A DNA stretch of 64,000 nucleotides from NCBI GenBank assembly GCA_041906305.1, contig JAYRJL010000001.1:744001-808000 (forward strand), written 5' to 3'. Shown piece by piece: positions 30,582 to 37,956 of the stretch (its first letter is position 1; each line of letters begins with the position of its first letter). Below the pieces are notes generated by a model that searched no databases, was not told the origin of the DNA, and saw nothing but the letters and a program-made list of their open reading frames with translations. This DNA is from SHVZ01 sp041906305. GTDB taxonomy: Bacteria > Pseudomonadota > Alphaproteobacteria > SHVZ01. The translations under genes were made by a program, and so were the position numbers.

Positions 30582-32063
30582 TTACCGCCGGACGGTCAGG
30601 GTGTATCGCCCGACCTGAAGCTCGCCGACATCGACGCCACTCGCCTCCGCCCATGCCGGAAACGTTCGCCGTATGGTCACCGTGGCGGTGACGTTGACCG
30701 GCCGCGAACCGTTCGAGCGGAATCGATAGAGAGTTCGGTCGCGGCTCCCCGCGGCGATACGCGTATCGTCTTCCAGAGCGACGGCGCGCCAAGGCGGTGC
30801 CGGGGCGCCGGAGGCATCCCGCAGCCGCTTCGCGTAGGCTCGCCCCGGCTTCCCGGCGACGTCGTCGCCTGCCCAGGCCGGAAGGGTCGGGCCGTCAACC
30901 ATGGTGAGCGTCCGGCCGTCGGTCTCGGCATCGACGGTGAGGACCATGTGCCGCATCGGCGATCCCGCCGGCAGGTGATGGCCGCCACCTTGGTTGGCGA
31001 TCTCGAAGGCCACGACGAGAATCTCTCCGTCGTAGGCGGCTGTGATCGCCGCCCGGATTGCCTCTGACAGGAGAGTGGGTGAGCGTGCGTCGTGGAAGCG
31101 ATGGCTCGACAGGGTCGAGGCAGGGCGCTCGATCCGGCCGGGACCGAGGTCGCTCATCGTCGTCGATTTTGCGTCGCCGCGCATGTGGCAGGACTGGCAG
31201 GTGACGCCCTCCGCGGCATACCTGCTCCTCTCCCATTCCTCGAACTCGGAGTAGATGGGCACGTTTCCGGCGCGCTGCTGATGGCACGCGGCGCAATAGC
31301 GGCTTTCGGCGAACACCGGGGCGAACGAGTCGCGCCCGCGCGGCACGTCGTCGAATGGTCCGAATATCGTCTGTCGTCCGAACGGGGGACGTCTCAGGTC
31401 GACCGCGCGAATGCCGGTCCGTCGATGCTCTCCCGGTCGCGCCTCGGCGATCTTGTGGCAAAAGTCGCAGCCGACGCCTTCGGTCCCGACAGCTCGCGCT
31501 TCTCCAGGATCGCCGGTCGCAACCATCGGCGTGTGACAGCTGCCGCAGTCTGCACGAGCGGCCTGCGGGTCGCGCGCGAAGGAGAGGTCGTTGTTGCCGT
31601 CGAGGAAGGCGAGAAAGCGCGGATTGGTCGTGGCGCGCGAATGGGCGGATTCCTGCCACTCCGCGAGGATGCGGCGGTGGCAGGCGCCGCAGGGCTCTCG
31701 TCCGAAATCGGTGCGGGGCGCCTTGTCGTCCTCCGGGAAGCCGGTCACCCAGGGATAAGTCGGATCGTCGCCGGGCGGAATCGCCGGGAGCTGGATGCGA
31801 TGGTCAGCGACGCCGTCCTTCAGCGTAACGCCGCCGATGATATGGCCTGGCCGCGCCGCGGTGATCTCGCGTCCCGGCCCGGCCGCGGGATCGGCGATCG
31901 CGAAGCGGCCGTCTGCGTCCGTGACGACGAAAGTCTCGGCAGCACGCAGCCGGACGCGGGCGCCTTCGATCGGCGCGCCGTTCTCGTCGACGACCGTTCC
32001 CGTCAATGTCTCGCCCGGGCCGGCCAGAAGGAACGCCGAAAGGAGAAGGACGAGGCGCCGCAT
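30582..32063 (-). CDS. Pentaheme c-type cytochrome with N-terminal carboxypeptidase-regulatory-like domain
   Basis: A 493-residue exported protein with a signal peptide at about 1-19. Residues 20-95 form a beta-sandwich like the CarboxypepD regulatory domain (GTVVDENGAPIEGARVRLR, TDADGRFAI). Five CxxCH heme sites follow at Cys125, 173, 199, 257 and 289 (CGACH, CGSCH, CDFCH, CAACH, CQSCH). The C-terminal part has the NQGGGHHLPAG phrase that recurs after heme domains in cytochrome c554-like multiheme proteins. It should move electrons in the periplasm. The gene begins 12 bases after the hydantoin racemase stop and may share its operon. The donor and acceptor are unknown. Confidence 0.85.
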   Translation of the reverse strand: MRRLVLLLSAFLLAGPGETLTGTVVDENGAPIEGARVRLRAAETFVVTDADGRFAIADPAAGPGREITAARPGHIIGGVTLKDGVADHRIQLPAIPPGDDPTYPWVTGFPEDDKAPRTDFGREPCGACHRRILAEWQESAHSRATTNPRFLAFLDGNNDLSFARDPQAARADCGSCHTPMVATGDPGEARAVGTEGVGCDFCHKIAEARPGEHRRTGIRAVDLRRPPFGRQTIFGPFDDVPRGRDSFAPVFAESRYCAACHQQRAGNVPIYSEFEEWERSRYAAEGVTCQSCHMRGDAKSTTMSDLGPGRIERPASTLSSHRFHDARSPTLLSEAIRAAITAAYDGEILVVAFEIANQGGGHHLPAGSPMRHMVLTVDAETDGRTLTMVDGPTLPAWAGDDVAGKPGRAYAKRLRDASGAPAPPWRAVALEDDTRIAAGSRDRTLYRFRSNGSRPVNVTATVTIRRTFPAWAEASGVDVGELQVGRYTLTVRR

Positions 32064-32075
32064 GGCGCGGAGCGC

Positions 32076-32834
32076 CTACTCGGCGGCCTTCGCAGGCCTG
32101 GGTCCCGGCGCCGCAGCAGCGAACTCGCCGGAATAGGACTTCGCGCGCGGGTAGTCATAGGCGCAGGCCTTGCTGGTCTTGAGTCCGAGCCCGACCAGCG
32201 CCTCGACCATCTTCACCGCGGCGGTGACGCCGTCGAGCACCGGCACGCTGGTCTCGTCGGTGAGACGCCGGGCGAGGTCGACCATGCCCGCGCATCCGAG
32301 GAGGATCGCCTCGGCGCCGTCCTCGGAGATCGCCTTCTCGACCTCGACCTTGACCTTGTCGGCTGCGCCCGAATGCGGATCCTCGAGTTCCAGCACCGGC
32401 ACGCCCGCGGCGCGCACCTTCCTCAGATGCCGCTCGAAGCCGTATTTGCGGGCGAGCGCGTACTGCACCGGCACCGACCGCGGCAAGGTGGAGATGATGG
32501 TGAAGCCGCTGGCGATCAGGCTTGCCGCATGCATCGCCGCCTCGGCGATGCCGACCACCGGCCCCGCCGCGATCTCGCGCGCGGCCTCGAGGCCGGGATC
32601 GCGGAAGCAGGCGACGACGTAGCCGTCGAACCCGGACGCTTCCCCGGCGCGGATCAGCTCCAGCATTCCCGGCACGCAATAGGCCGAGTCGTACTGGCTC
32701 TCGATCGAGACGGGGCCCTTGTCAGGGTTGAGACTGACGATCTCGGTGCCGTTGGCCGCGACCGCGCGCGCGGCGCGGTCGCAGGTCGCGGTCATCGACG
32801 CGGTGGTGTTCGGGTTGACGACCAGGATGCGCAT
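32076..32834 (-). CDS. Hydantoin racemase (Asp/Glu racemase family)
   Basis: A 252-residue cofactor-independent racemase. The two catalytic cysteines fall at Cys76 (VVACFRDPG) and Cys181 (LLGCAGM), the same numbers as in characterised rhizobial hydantoin racemases. The N-terminus MRILVVNPNTTASMT is also typical. It interconverts D- and L-5-substituted hydantoins so that the D-selective hydantoinase and carbamoylase can use both. GGGAGG lies just before the ATG. The gene is on the opposite strand from hydantoinase and carbamoylase, 19 bases after a lipoprotein gene. A tail of about 20 residues rich in Ala and Pro is unusual. Confidence 0.88.
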   Translation of the reverse strand: MRILVVNPNTTASMTATCDRAARAVAANGTEIVSLNPDKGPVSIESQYDSAYCVPGMLELIRAGEASGFDGYVVACFRDPGLEAAREIAAGPVVGIAEAAMHAASLIASGFTIISTLPRSVPVQYALARKYGFERHLRKVRAAGVPVLELEDPHSGAADKVKVEVEKAISEDGAEAILLGCAGMVDLARRLTDETSVPVLDGVTAAVKMVEALVGLGLKTSKACAYDYPRAKSYSGEFAAAAPGPRPAKAAE

Positions 32835-32853
32835 GGTGTCCTCCCGTTCGGGA

Positions 32854-33378
32854 TTAACGGCCGCGTTGGCGCTTGATCCAGTCTCGCTGCTCGTCCGTCA
32901 GCTGGAGCCCCATCAGGACGCTCCAGTTGCTGCCGCTGTTGCGATCGACGAGCGGGATCCGCTGCGCCAGCTCGTCGGCGACGACGAGCTTGGTTGCGTT
33001 GCCCTTGAACTCGAGATCCGCCGCGAACGGCTCCTTGGCGACGATCTCGCCCGCCGGATTGGTGACCGCGGCGAAATACTCGAAGCTCGTGCGGTTCGCG
33101 GCCTGCGCCGGACCGCGCGTCGCCTCGATCTGCACGTCGATCTCGACCACGACGGCATCCTTCTCGTAGCGGCAGCCGAAGGCGAAGCTGGCGAATTTCG
33201 CCTGCAGCTCGACATCCGTCAGGTCACGGCCCGCCCCCTGCCGGAAGCGGACGAGCTCGGCGAGATCGCTCAAGACCGCGACCTTGGGACAAGCGGGACT
33301 CGGGCCGGAGGAAGTCGAGGAGCACGCCGCGACGGCCATCGCGGCCGCCACGGCGAGGAGGCGGAAGAGGTTGGTCAC
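32854..33378 (-). CDS. Putative lipoprotein, unknown function
   Basis: A 174-residue protein whose signal peptide (MTNLFRLLAVAAAMAVAAC) ends in a lipobox with acylated Cys19. The mature domain has one Cys pair and a beta-rich pattern (VVEIDVQIEATRG, EYFAAVTNPAGEIVAKEPF) ending in WSVLMGLQLTDEQRDWIKRQ. The pattern is what I see in uncharacterised alphaproteobacterial lipoproteins. I chose the GTG at 33378 because it overlaps the CDGSH gene stop by 4 bases (33375-33378) and gives a correct signal peptide; a longer frame to 33543 overlaps that gene and is not credible. It probably acts in the outer-membrane or periplasmic space. Confidence 0.75.
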   Translation of the reverse strand: MTNLFRLLAVAAAMAVAACSSTSSGPSPACPKVAVLSDLAELVRFRQGAGRDLTDVELQAKFASFAFGCRYEKDAVVVEIDVQIEATRGPAQAANRTSFEYFAAVTNPAGEIVAKEPFAADLEFKGNATKLVVADELAQRIPLVDRNSGSNWSVLMGLQLTDEQRDWIKRQRGR

Positions 33379-33614
33379 AGCCGGTTGTGCGCGCCGTCGC
33401 AGAGCGGCTTCTTTCCGGACGCCTTGCAGCCGCAGAAGTACACTTGGCCCGTCTTCTCGGCGCGGTATTGCTGCGGGCTGATGCCGGTATCCTTGTGACT
33501 GCCGTCGCAGAAAGGCTGCGACTTGGATCGGCCGCAGGCGCACCAGTAGTAGACTTTGCCTGCTTCGACGGCGACCGGGTACGGTGCCTTCTGCGCGGGG
33601 ATCGCATCGGCCAT
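33375..33614 (-). CDS. Two-domain CDGSH iron-sulfur protein
   Basis: A 79-residue protein with two CDGSH units. The first has Cys25, Cys27, Cys36 and His40 (CACGRSKSQPFCDGSH); the second has Cys61, Cys63, Cys72 and His76 (CGCKASGKKPLCDGAH). Each would hold a redox-active [2Fe-2S] cluster with 3Cys-1His ligation. GAAGGAAG precedes the ATG. It heads a minus-strand run with lipoprotein, racemase and pentaheme cytochrome genes, and is divergent from ispH. Bacterial tandem CDGSH proteins are known, but their partners are mostly undefined. Confidence 0.93.
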   Translation of the reverse strand: MADAIPAQKAPYPVAVEAGKVYYWCACGRSKSQPFCDGSHKDTGISPQQYRAEKTGQVYFCGCKASGKKPLCDGAHNRL

Positions 33615-33711
33615 GAACGCGCTTCCTTCATCTCGTGACGTGTATTAGGGTCGCCGCGACTTTAGTTAAGGGGGCTGAGCGACACAAGCCGCAGCCCTTC
33701 CGGAAAGCGCC

Positions 33712-34668
33712 GTGAGCCCGACGCCCGATCCCGCGCCATTGACCGTTCTCCTCGCCAGCCCGCGCGGCTTCTGCGCCGGCGTCGATCGCGCGATCCAGAT
33801 CGTCGAGGCCTGCCTCTCCAAGTACGGCAGCCCGGTCTATGTGCGCCACGAGATCGTCCACAACCGCTTCGTCGTCGAATCGCTCGAGGCGAAGGGCGCG
33901 GTCTTCGTCGACGAGCTCGACCAGGTGCCGGACGGGAAGCCTGTGGTCTTCTCGGCCCACGGCGTGCCGAAGGCGGTGCCGGCCGAGGCGGACCGTCGCC
34001 ACCTGATCTCCGTGGACGCGACCTGCCCGCTGGTGACGAAGGTGCACAACGAGGCCGAGCGCCACCACCGCGAGGGCCGGCACGTGATCCTGATCGGCCA
34101 TAAGGGCCACCCCGAGGTGATCGGCACGCTGGGCCAGCTTCCCGAAGGCACGATGACCCTGGTCGAGACCGTGGCCGATGCCGGTCGCGTCGAGGTGCCG
34201 ACCCCGGAGAGCCTCGCCTATACGACACAGACCACGCTCTCGGTCGACGAGACCGCGGACATCGTCGAGGTCCTTAGGCGCCGCTTCCCGAAGATCGCGG
34301 GGCCGCGCAAGGAAGACATCTGCTATGCGACCACCAACCGCCAGGCGGCGGTCAAGGCGATCGCGCCCAAGGCCGATGCGGTGCTGGTTATCGGTGCCCC
34401 CAACTCGTCGAACTCGCGCCGGCTGGTCGAGGTCGCTCGCGCGGCAGGATGCCCGAAGGCGCATCTGCTGCAGCGGGCGTCCGATCTCGACTGGGCGTGG
34501 CTCGATGGCGTCGACCGGCTCGGCATCAGCGCCGGTGCCTCGGCGCCGGAGCTCCTGGTCGAGGAGCTGATCGAGGCGCTGCGCACGCGCCGCAACGTGG
34601 CGATCGAGAACGTCACCGTGGCGGAGGAGGACGTCTCCTTCCGCCTGCCGCGTCAGCTCGTCGCCTGA
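33712..34668 (+). CDS. ispH: 4-hydroxy-3-methylbut-2-enyl diphosphate reductase
   Basis: A 318-residue [4Fe-4S] enzyme that makes isopentenyl and dimethylallyl diphosphate in the last step of the MEP isoprenoid pathway. Cluster cysteines are in RGFCAGVDRA (Cys21), DATCPLVTKVH and the ICYATTNRQ region; EIVHNRFVV, HGVPKAV and GAPNSSNSRRL are substrate-contact motifs. GTG start, with GGAAAG upstream. Its TGA overlaps the thrB ATG by one base, in an ispH-thrB-rnhA operon seen in many alphaproteobacteria. Confidence 0.96.
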   Translation: MSPTPDPAPLTVLLASPRGFCAGVDRAIQIVEACLSKYGSPVYVRHEIVHNRFVVESLEAKGAVFVDELDQVPDGKPVVFSAHGVPKAVPAEADRRHLISVDATCPLVTKVHNEAERHHREGRHVILIGHKGHPEVIGTLGQLPEGTMTLVETVADAGRVEVPTPESLAYTTQTTLSVDETADIVEVLRRRFPKIAGPRKEDICYATTNRQAAVKAIAPKADAVLVIGAPNSSNSRRLVEVARAAGCPKAHLLQRASDLDWAWLDGVDRLGISAGASAPELLVEELIEALRTRRNVAIENVTVAEEDVSFRLPRQLVA

Positions 34669-35636
34669 TGGCCGTCTACACCCAGGTTAGCGACGAGGAT
34701 CTCGCGCGCTTCGTCGCCGACTACGATATCGGCGAGGTGGTGAGCTTCGCCGGCATCGCCGAGGGCGTCGAGAACTCGAACTTCCTCGTCCGCACTACCA
34801 AGGCCTCGTACATCCTGACGATCTACGAGAAGCGGGTAGCCCCCCAGGACCTCCCGTTCTTCGTCGGGTTGATGGAGCATCTCGCAGCGAACGGGCTCAA
34901 CTGCCCGACGCCGATCCGGGCGCGCGACGGCGAGGCGCTCAGGCGCCTGAACGGCCGGCCGGCGGCGATCGTCTCGTTTCTCGAAGGCCTGTGGCCCAGG
35001 CGGATCACGGCGGCGCATTGCGCCGGCGTCGGCGACGCGCTGGCTCGCCTTCACCAGGCGCAGCAGGGCTTCGAGATGCGGCGGCAGAACGCGCTGTCGC
35101 TGACCGGCTGGCGCTCGCTGGTCGCCGCCTGCGAGGAGCGCGCCGACACGGTGAAGCCCGGCCTCGGCGCTGGCATCAAGGCCGAGCTCGCCTACCTCGA
35201 AGGCGTGTGGCCGAAGAACCTGCCGGAAGGCGTGATCCACGCCGACCTCTTCCCCGACAACGTCTTCTTCCTCGGCGACAAGCTGTCGGGCCTGATCGAC
35301 TTCTACTTCGCCTGCAACGACTTCCTGGTCTACGACCTGGCGATCTGCCTGAACGCCTGGTGCTTCGAGCCGGACCACTCGCTGAACGTCACCAAGGCGC
35401 GCCTGCTCGTGACCAACTATCAGAAGCGTCGGCCGCTCTCCCCTGCCGAGATGAAGGCGCTGCCGGTGCTCTGCCGCGGCTCGGCGCTTCGGTTCCTGCT
35501 GACCCGTCTCTACGACTGGCTGAACCACCCGGAGGGCGCGATGGTGCGTCCGAAGGATCCGCTCGAGTACTGGGCGAAGCTGCAGTTCCATCAGCGGGTC
35601 GCCGGTCCGGAAGGCTATGGCCTCGACCCGGCATGA
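34668..35636 (+). CDS. thrB: Homoserine kinase (APH-fold type)
   Basis: A 322-residue kinase of the aminoglycoside-phosphotransferase fold. The catalytic loop is VIHADLFPDNVFF (HxDxxxxN) and the metal Asp is in GLIDFYFACNDF. The N-terminal SFAGIAEGVENSNFLV is the nucleotide-binding turn of alphaproteobacterial ThrB. It phosphorylates L-homoserine for threonine synthesis. The ATG overlaps the ispH stop (TGATG), and its stop overlaps the rnhA start (ATGA, 35633-35636). Confidence 0.94.
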   Translation: MAVYTQVSDEDLARFVADYDIGEVVSFAGIAEGVENSNFLVRTTKASYILTIYEKRVAPQDLPFFVGLMEHLAANGLNCPTPIRARDGEALRRLNGRPAAIVSFLEGLWPRRITAAHCAGVGDALARLHQAQQGFEMRRQNALSLTGWRSLVAACEERADTVKPGLGAGIKAELAYLEGVWPKNLPEGVIHADLFPDNVFFLGDKLSGLIDFYFACNDFLVYDLAICLNAWCFEPDHSLNVTKARLLVTNYQKRRPLSPAEMKALPVLCRGSALRFLLTRLYDWLNHPEGAMVRPKDPLEYWAKLQFHQRVAGPEGYGLDPA

Positions 35637-36094
35637 CCTTCGCGGGCAAGGAAGAAGAATCCCTCAAGGGCGTCGTCGAGATCTTCACGGACGGCGCCTG
35701 CTCGGGCAATCCCGGTCCCGGCGGCTGGGGTGCCCTGCTGCGCTACAATGGGACCGAGCGCGAGCTTTCCGGCGGCGAGGCCGCGACCACCAATAACCGC
35801 ATGGAGATGATGGCGGCGATCCAGGCGCTCGAGGCCCTCACGCGATCGATGACGGTGAAGCTTCACACCGACAGCCAGTACGTCCGGGACGGCATCATGT
35901 CCTGGCTGCCGCGCTGGAAGAAGCGGGGCTGGAAGACCGCCGACAAGAAGCCGGTGAAGAACGTCGATCTCTGGCAGCGCCTCGACCAGGCTGCTGCATC
36001 GCACAAGGTCGAGTGGATCTGGGTGCGCGGCCATTCCGGTCACGTCGAAAACGAACGCGTTGACAAGCTCGCGCGCGAGGCGATCCCGCGTTAG
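35633..36094 (+). CDS. rnhA: Ribonuclease HI
   Basis: A 153-residue nuclease that removes RNA from RNA-DNA hybrids. All four catalytic carboxylates are present: Asp20 (FTDGACSGNPGPGG), Glu58 (NRMEMMA), Asp80 (HTDSQYV) and Asp144 (ERVDKLA), and the basic handle WKKRGWKTADKKPVKN is intact. I chose the ATG at 35633, coupled to the thrB stop. The N-terminus has about 10 residues more than the E. coli enzyme. A large GC hairpin follows 110 bases downstream. Confidence 0.96.
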   Translation: MTFAGKEEESLKGVVEIFTDGACSGNPGPGGWGALLRYNGTERELSGGEAATTNNRMEMMAAIQALEALTRSMTVKLHTDSQYVRDGIMSWLPRWKKRGWKTADKKPVKNVDLWQRLDQAAASHKVEWIWVRGHSGHVENERVDKLAREAIPR

Positions 36095-36204
36095 CGGCGC
36101 TTGAAGTCGATGCGGGGGCTTCCTATATGCCCGTCATGCCCCGTTGGACGCGCACATCGCATATCGTTGAGTTCGTTCGATCGGGTTGCGCTCAGACGAG
36201 CGTA

Positions 36205-36261
36205 GACGCCCCGGGGCCCGCCGCCTGATCCCCCCTCCGGCGGCCAGGCTGCCGGGGCGTC
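36205..36261 (+). terminator. Large GC hairpin between rnhA and rnk
   Basis: GACGCCCCGG (36205-36214) pairs perfectly with CCGGGGCGTC (36252-36261), and inside it GCCGCC (36220-36225) pairs with GGCGGC (36239-36244). It is followed by ACTTCTTCTTCTTCCC, a pyrimidine-rich but not pure T tract. A second stem CCGCTC-GCAC-GAGCGG follows at 36294-36309, close to the rnk start. The first may end the ispH-thrB-rnhA transcript; alternatively both are part of a structured rnk leader. Confidence 0.55.
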
Positions 36262-36331
36262 ACTTCTTCTTCTTCCCTTACAGAACCAGAATACCGCTCG
36301 CACGAGCGGACACTCCCTCTTGGAGGAGACC

Positions 36332-36727
36332 ATGCAGCGTACCAATGATCTTCCCGCAATCACGCTCGGCGCCGCCGATTTCAGCCGGCTCGACCAGCTG
36401 GCCTCGGTCGCGGAGTACAAGCTGCCCGAGGTGGCGACGTTTCTCGGCAAGGAGCTCGAGCGCGCGCGCGTCGTGCCGCCGCGCGAGGTGGCGACAGACG
36501 TGGTGACCATGGGCTCGCGCGTGCTCTTCGAGGACGACGCCGGCGAGACGCATGACGTCACCCTGGTCTATCCGGAGGACGCCGACATGGAAGAGCATCG
36601 GATGTCGGTTCTGACCCCGGTCGGTGCCGCGCTGATCGGCCTCAAGGTCGGACAGTCGATCCACTGGCGCACCCGGACCGACGAGGACCGTACCTTGAAG
36701 GTCCTGAAGGTGACGCAGCCGAACTAG
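36332..36727 (+). CDS. rnk: Nucleoside diphosphate kinase regulator Rnk (GreA/B-fold)
   Basis: A 131-residue protein. A short N-terminal coiled coil (LPAITLGAADFSRLDQLAS onwards) is followed by a GreA/GreB-type C-terminal domain (EDDAGETHDVTLVYPEDAD, ISxLTPVGAALIGLKVGQSI). Rnk binds RNA polymerase but lacks the long Gre coiled-coil tip. I used the ATG at 36332 with TTGGAGGAG upstream rather than the start at 36320, which lies within that Shine-Dalgarno region. Its TAG and the TAG of the convergent Smr gene share CTAG at 36724-36727. Confidence 0.9.
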   Translation: MQRTNDLPAITLGAADFSRLDQLASVAEYKLPEVATFLGKELERARVVPPREVATDVVTMGSRVLFEDDAGETHDVTLVYPEDADMEEHRMSVLTPVGAALIGLKVGQSIHWRTRTDEDRTLKVLKVTQPN

Positions 36728-37278
36728 GCGCGCTTGCGCCTGATCAGCACGTAGAGAGCGCCGGCGCCGCCATCCTTCGGCTGCGCCGGCGCGTGTGCGA
36801 GCACCAGCGGGCGGAGCGGCGCCTCGGTCAGCCAGCGCGGCACCGTCGCCCGAAGGACCCCGCCGCCGCTCGAGCTTCCTTTTCCCGTGATCACGAGCAG
36901 CGCGCGCTTGCCGTCGCGATGCGCGCGCTCGATCGTCGTGACCAGCCGCCGCCACGCCGCATCCTGCGTCATGCCGTGGAGGTCCAGTCTCCCTTCGATC
37001 TCGCGATGGCCTTTCCGGAACCGCTCCGCCGTCCTCTTGTCGAGGCCAGGCGCCTGACGAGCGTCGATGGCGATCGGCGCCTTGGCCGGCGGCGCGGGCG
37101 GCGGCGGGGGATTGGGGGCTGGCGGGATGCGTCCCGGTTTCTTCTTGGACCTGGCCTGCGCCGGCTTCGGCGTCTCGGCCTCCTCGATCTTCCGCTCGCG
37201 CCGCTTCAGCGGCTTGGCGTCGACCATCGCCTTCGCCCAGAGCGCCTTCTCCTCGGGCGTCGGCCGGCGCGGCGGCAT
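36724..37278 (-). CDS. Smr-domain protein (putative DNA endonuclease)
   Basis: A 184-residue protein. The N-terminal half is basic and Pro-rich, with a run of prolines in PAPNPPPPPAPPAKAP. The C-terminal Smr domain has GRLDLHGMTQDAAW (the LDLHG motif), RALLVITGKGSSSGGGVL and HAPAQPKDGGAGALYVLIRR. Such stand-alone Smr proteins are nuclease-like and common in alphaproteobacteria. Its ATG directly follows the lutC stop (TGAATG with no gap), so it is translated from the lut transcript. The link to lactate oxidation is positional only. Confidence 0.92.
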   Translation of the reverse strand: MPPRRPTPEEKALWAKAMVDAKPLKRRERKIEEAETPKPAQARSKKKPGRIPPAPNPPPPPAPPAKAPIAIDARQAPGLDKRTAERFRKGHREIEGRLDLHGMTQDAAWRRLVTTIERAHRDGKRALLVITGKGSSSGGGVLRATVPRWLTEAPLRPLVLAHAPAQPKDGGAGALYVLIRRKRA

Positions 37279-37956
37279 TCAGTCCTCGATCAGCACCACA
37301 TGCAGGCGGCGCGGTCCGTGCGCGCCCATCAGGATGCGCTGCTCGATGTCGCCGGTGCGCGACGGGCCGGTGACGAAGTTGACCGTCCGCGGCGGAGTCT
37401 GGCCACCGTGCGCGGCGCGCAGGCGGTCCCACGCGTCCTCGTAGGGACCCACGACCTTGCTCGCCGGCATCACGACGATATGCGTGTCCGGCAGGAAGTT
37501 GAGCGTGGTCGGGTGATGGGGACCCGACGCCAGCATCAGGGTCCCGGTCTCGGCGATCGCGGCGAAGGCACCGGTGACGCCGACCTGATCGGCGCCCTCG
37601 GTCTTGCCGCGCCGGATCGACAGTGTCGGCCGCTCGCTCCATGGGATGGCATCGAGCTCGGGATCGGGTGCCATCGCGAAGGCGGCCGGCAGGTTCTGGC
37701 CGGCGAGGTACTCGGCGATCGCGCCCGGCACGTCCTTCCTGTCCTTCACGCGGCTCAAGGTCGTCTGCACGTTCCCGGCCATCTCGACGAACAGCTCGAG
37801 CACCTTCTTCGCGTCGCCCTGCGCGCGCGCCGGGATCAGGTTCCGCGATGGATTGCCGAGGCGGGCCTCGATCGCGGCGGCCTTGTCGGCCGGCAGCGCA
37901 TCGCGGCGGAGCGCGCGGCGAATGGAGCCCAGGATCTGGGAACGGGCGTCGCTCAT
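37279..37956 (-). CDS. lutC: Lactate utilization protein LutC
   Basis: A 225-residue LUD-domain protein, the third part of the LutABC L-lactate oxidation complex. Typical segments are GVTGAFAAIAETGTLMLASG, HPTTLNFLPDTHIVVM and VTGPSRTGDIEQRILMGAHGPRRL. The ATG at 37956 overlaps the lutB stop (37953-37956). It is followed directly by the Smr gene. Confidence 0.92.
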   Translation of the reverse strand: MSDARSQILGSIRRALRRDALPADKAAAIEARLGNPSRNLIPARAQGDAKKVLELFVEMAGNVQTTLSRVKDRKDVPGAIAEYLAGQNLPAAFAMAPDPELDAIPWSERPTLSIRRGKTEGADQVGVTGAFAAIAETGTLMLASGPHHPTTLNFLPDTHIVVMPASKVVGPYEDAWDRLRAAHGGQTPPRTVNFVTGPSRTGDIEQRILMGAHGPRRLHVVLIED

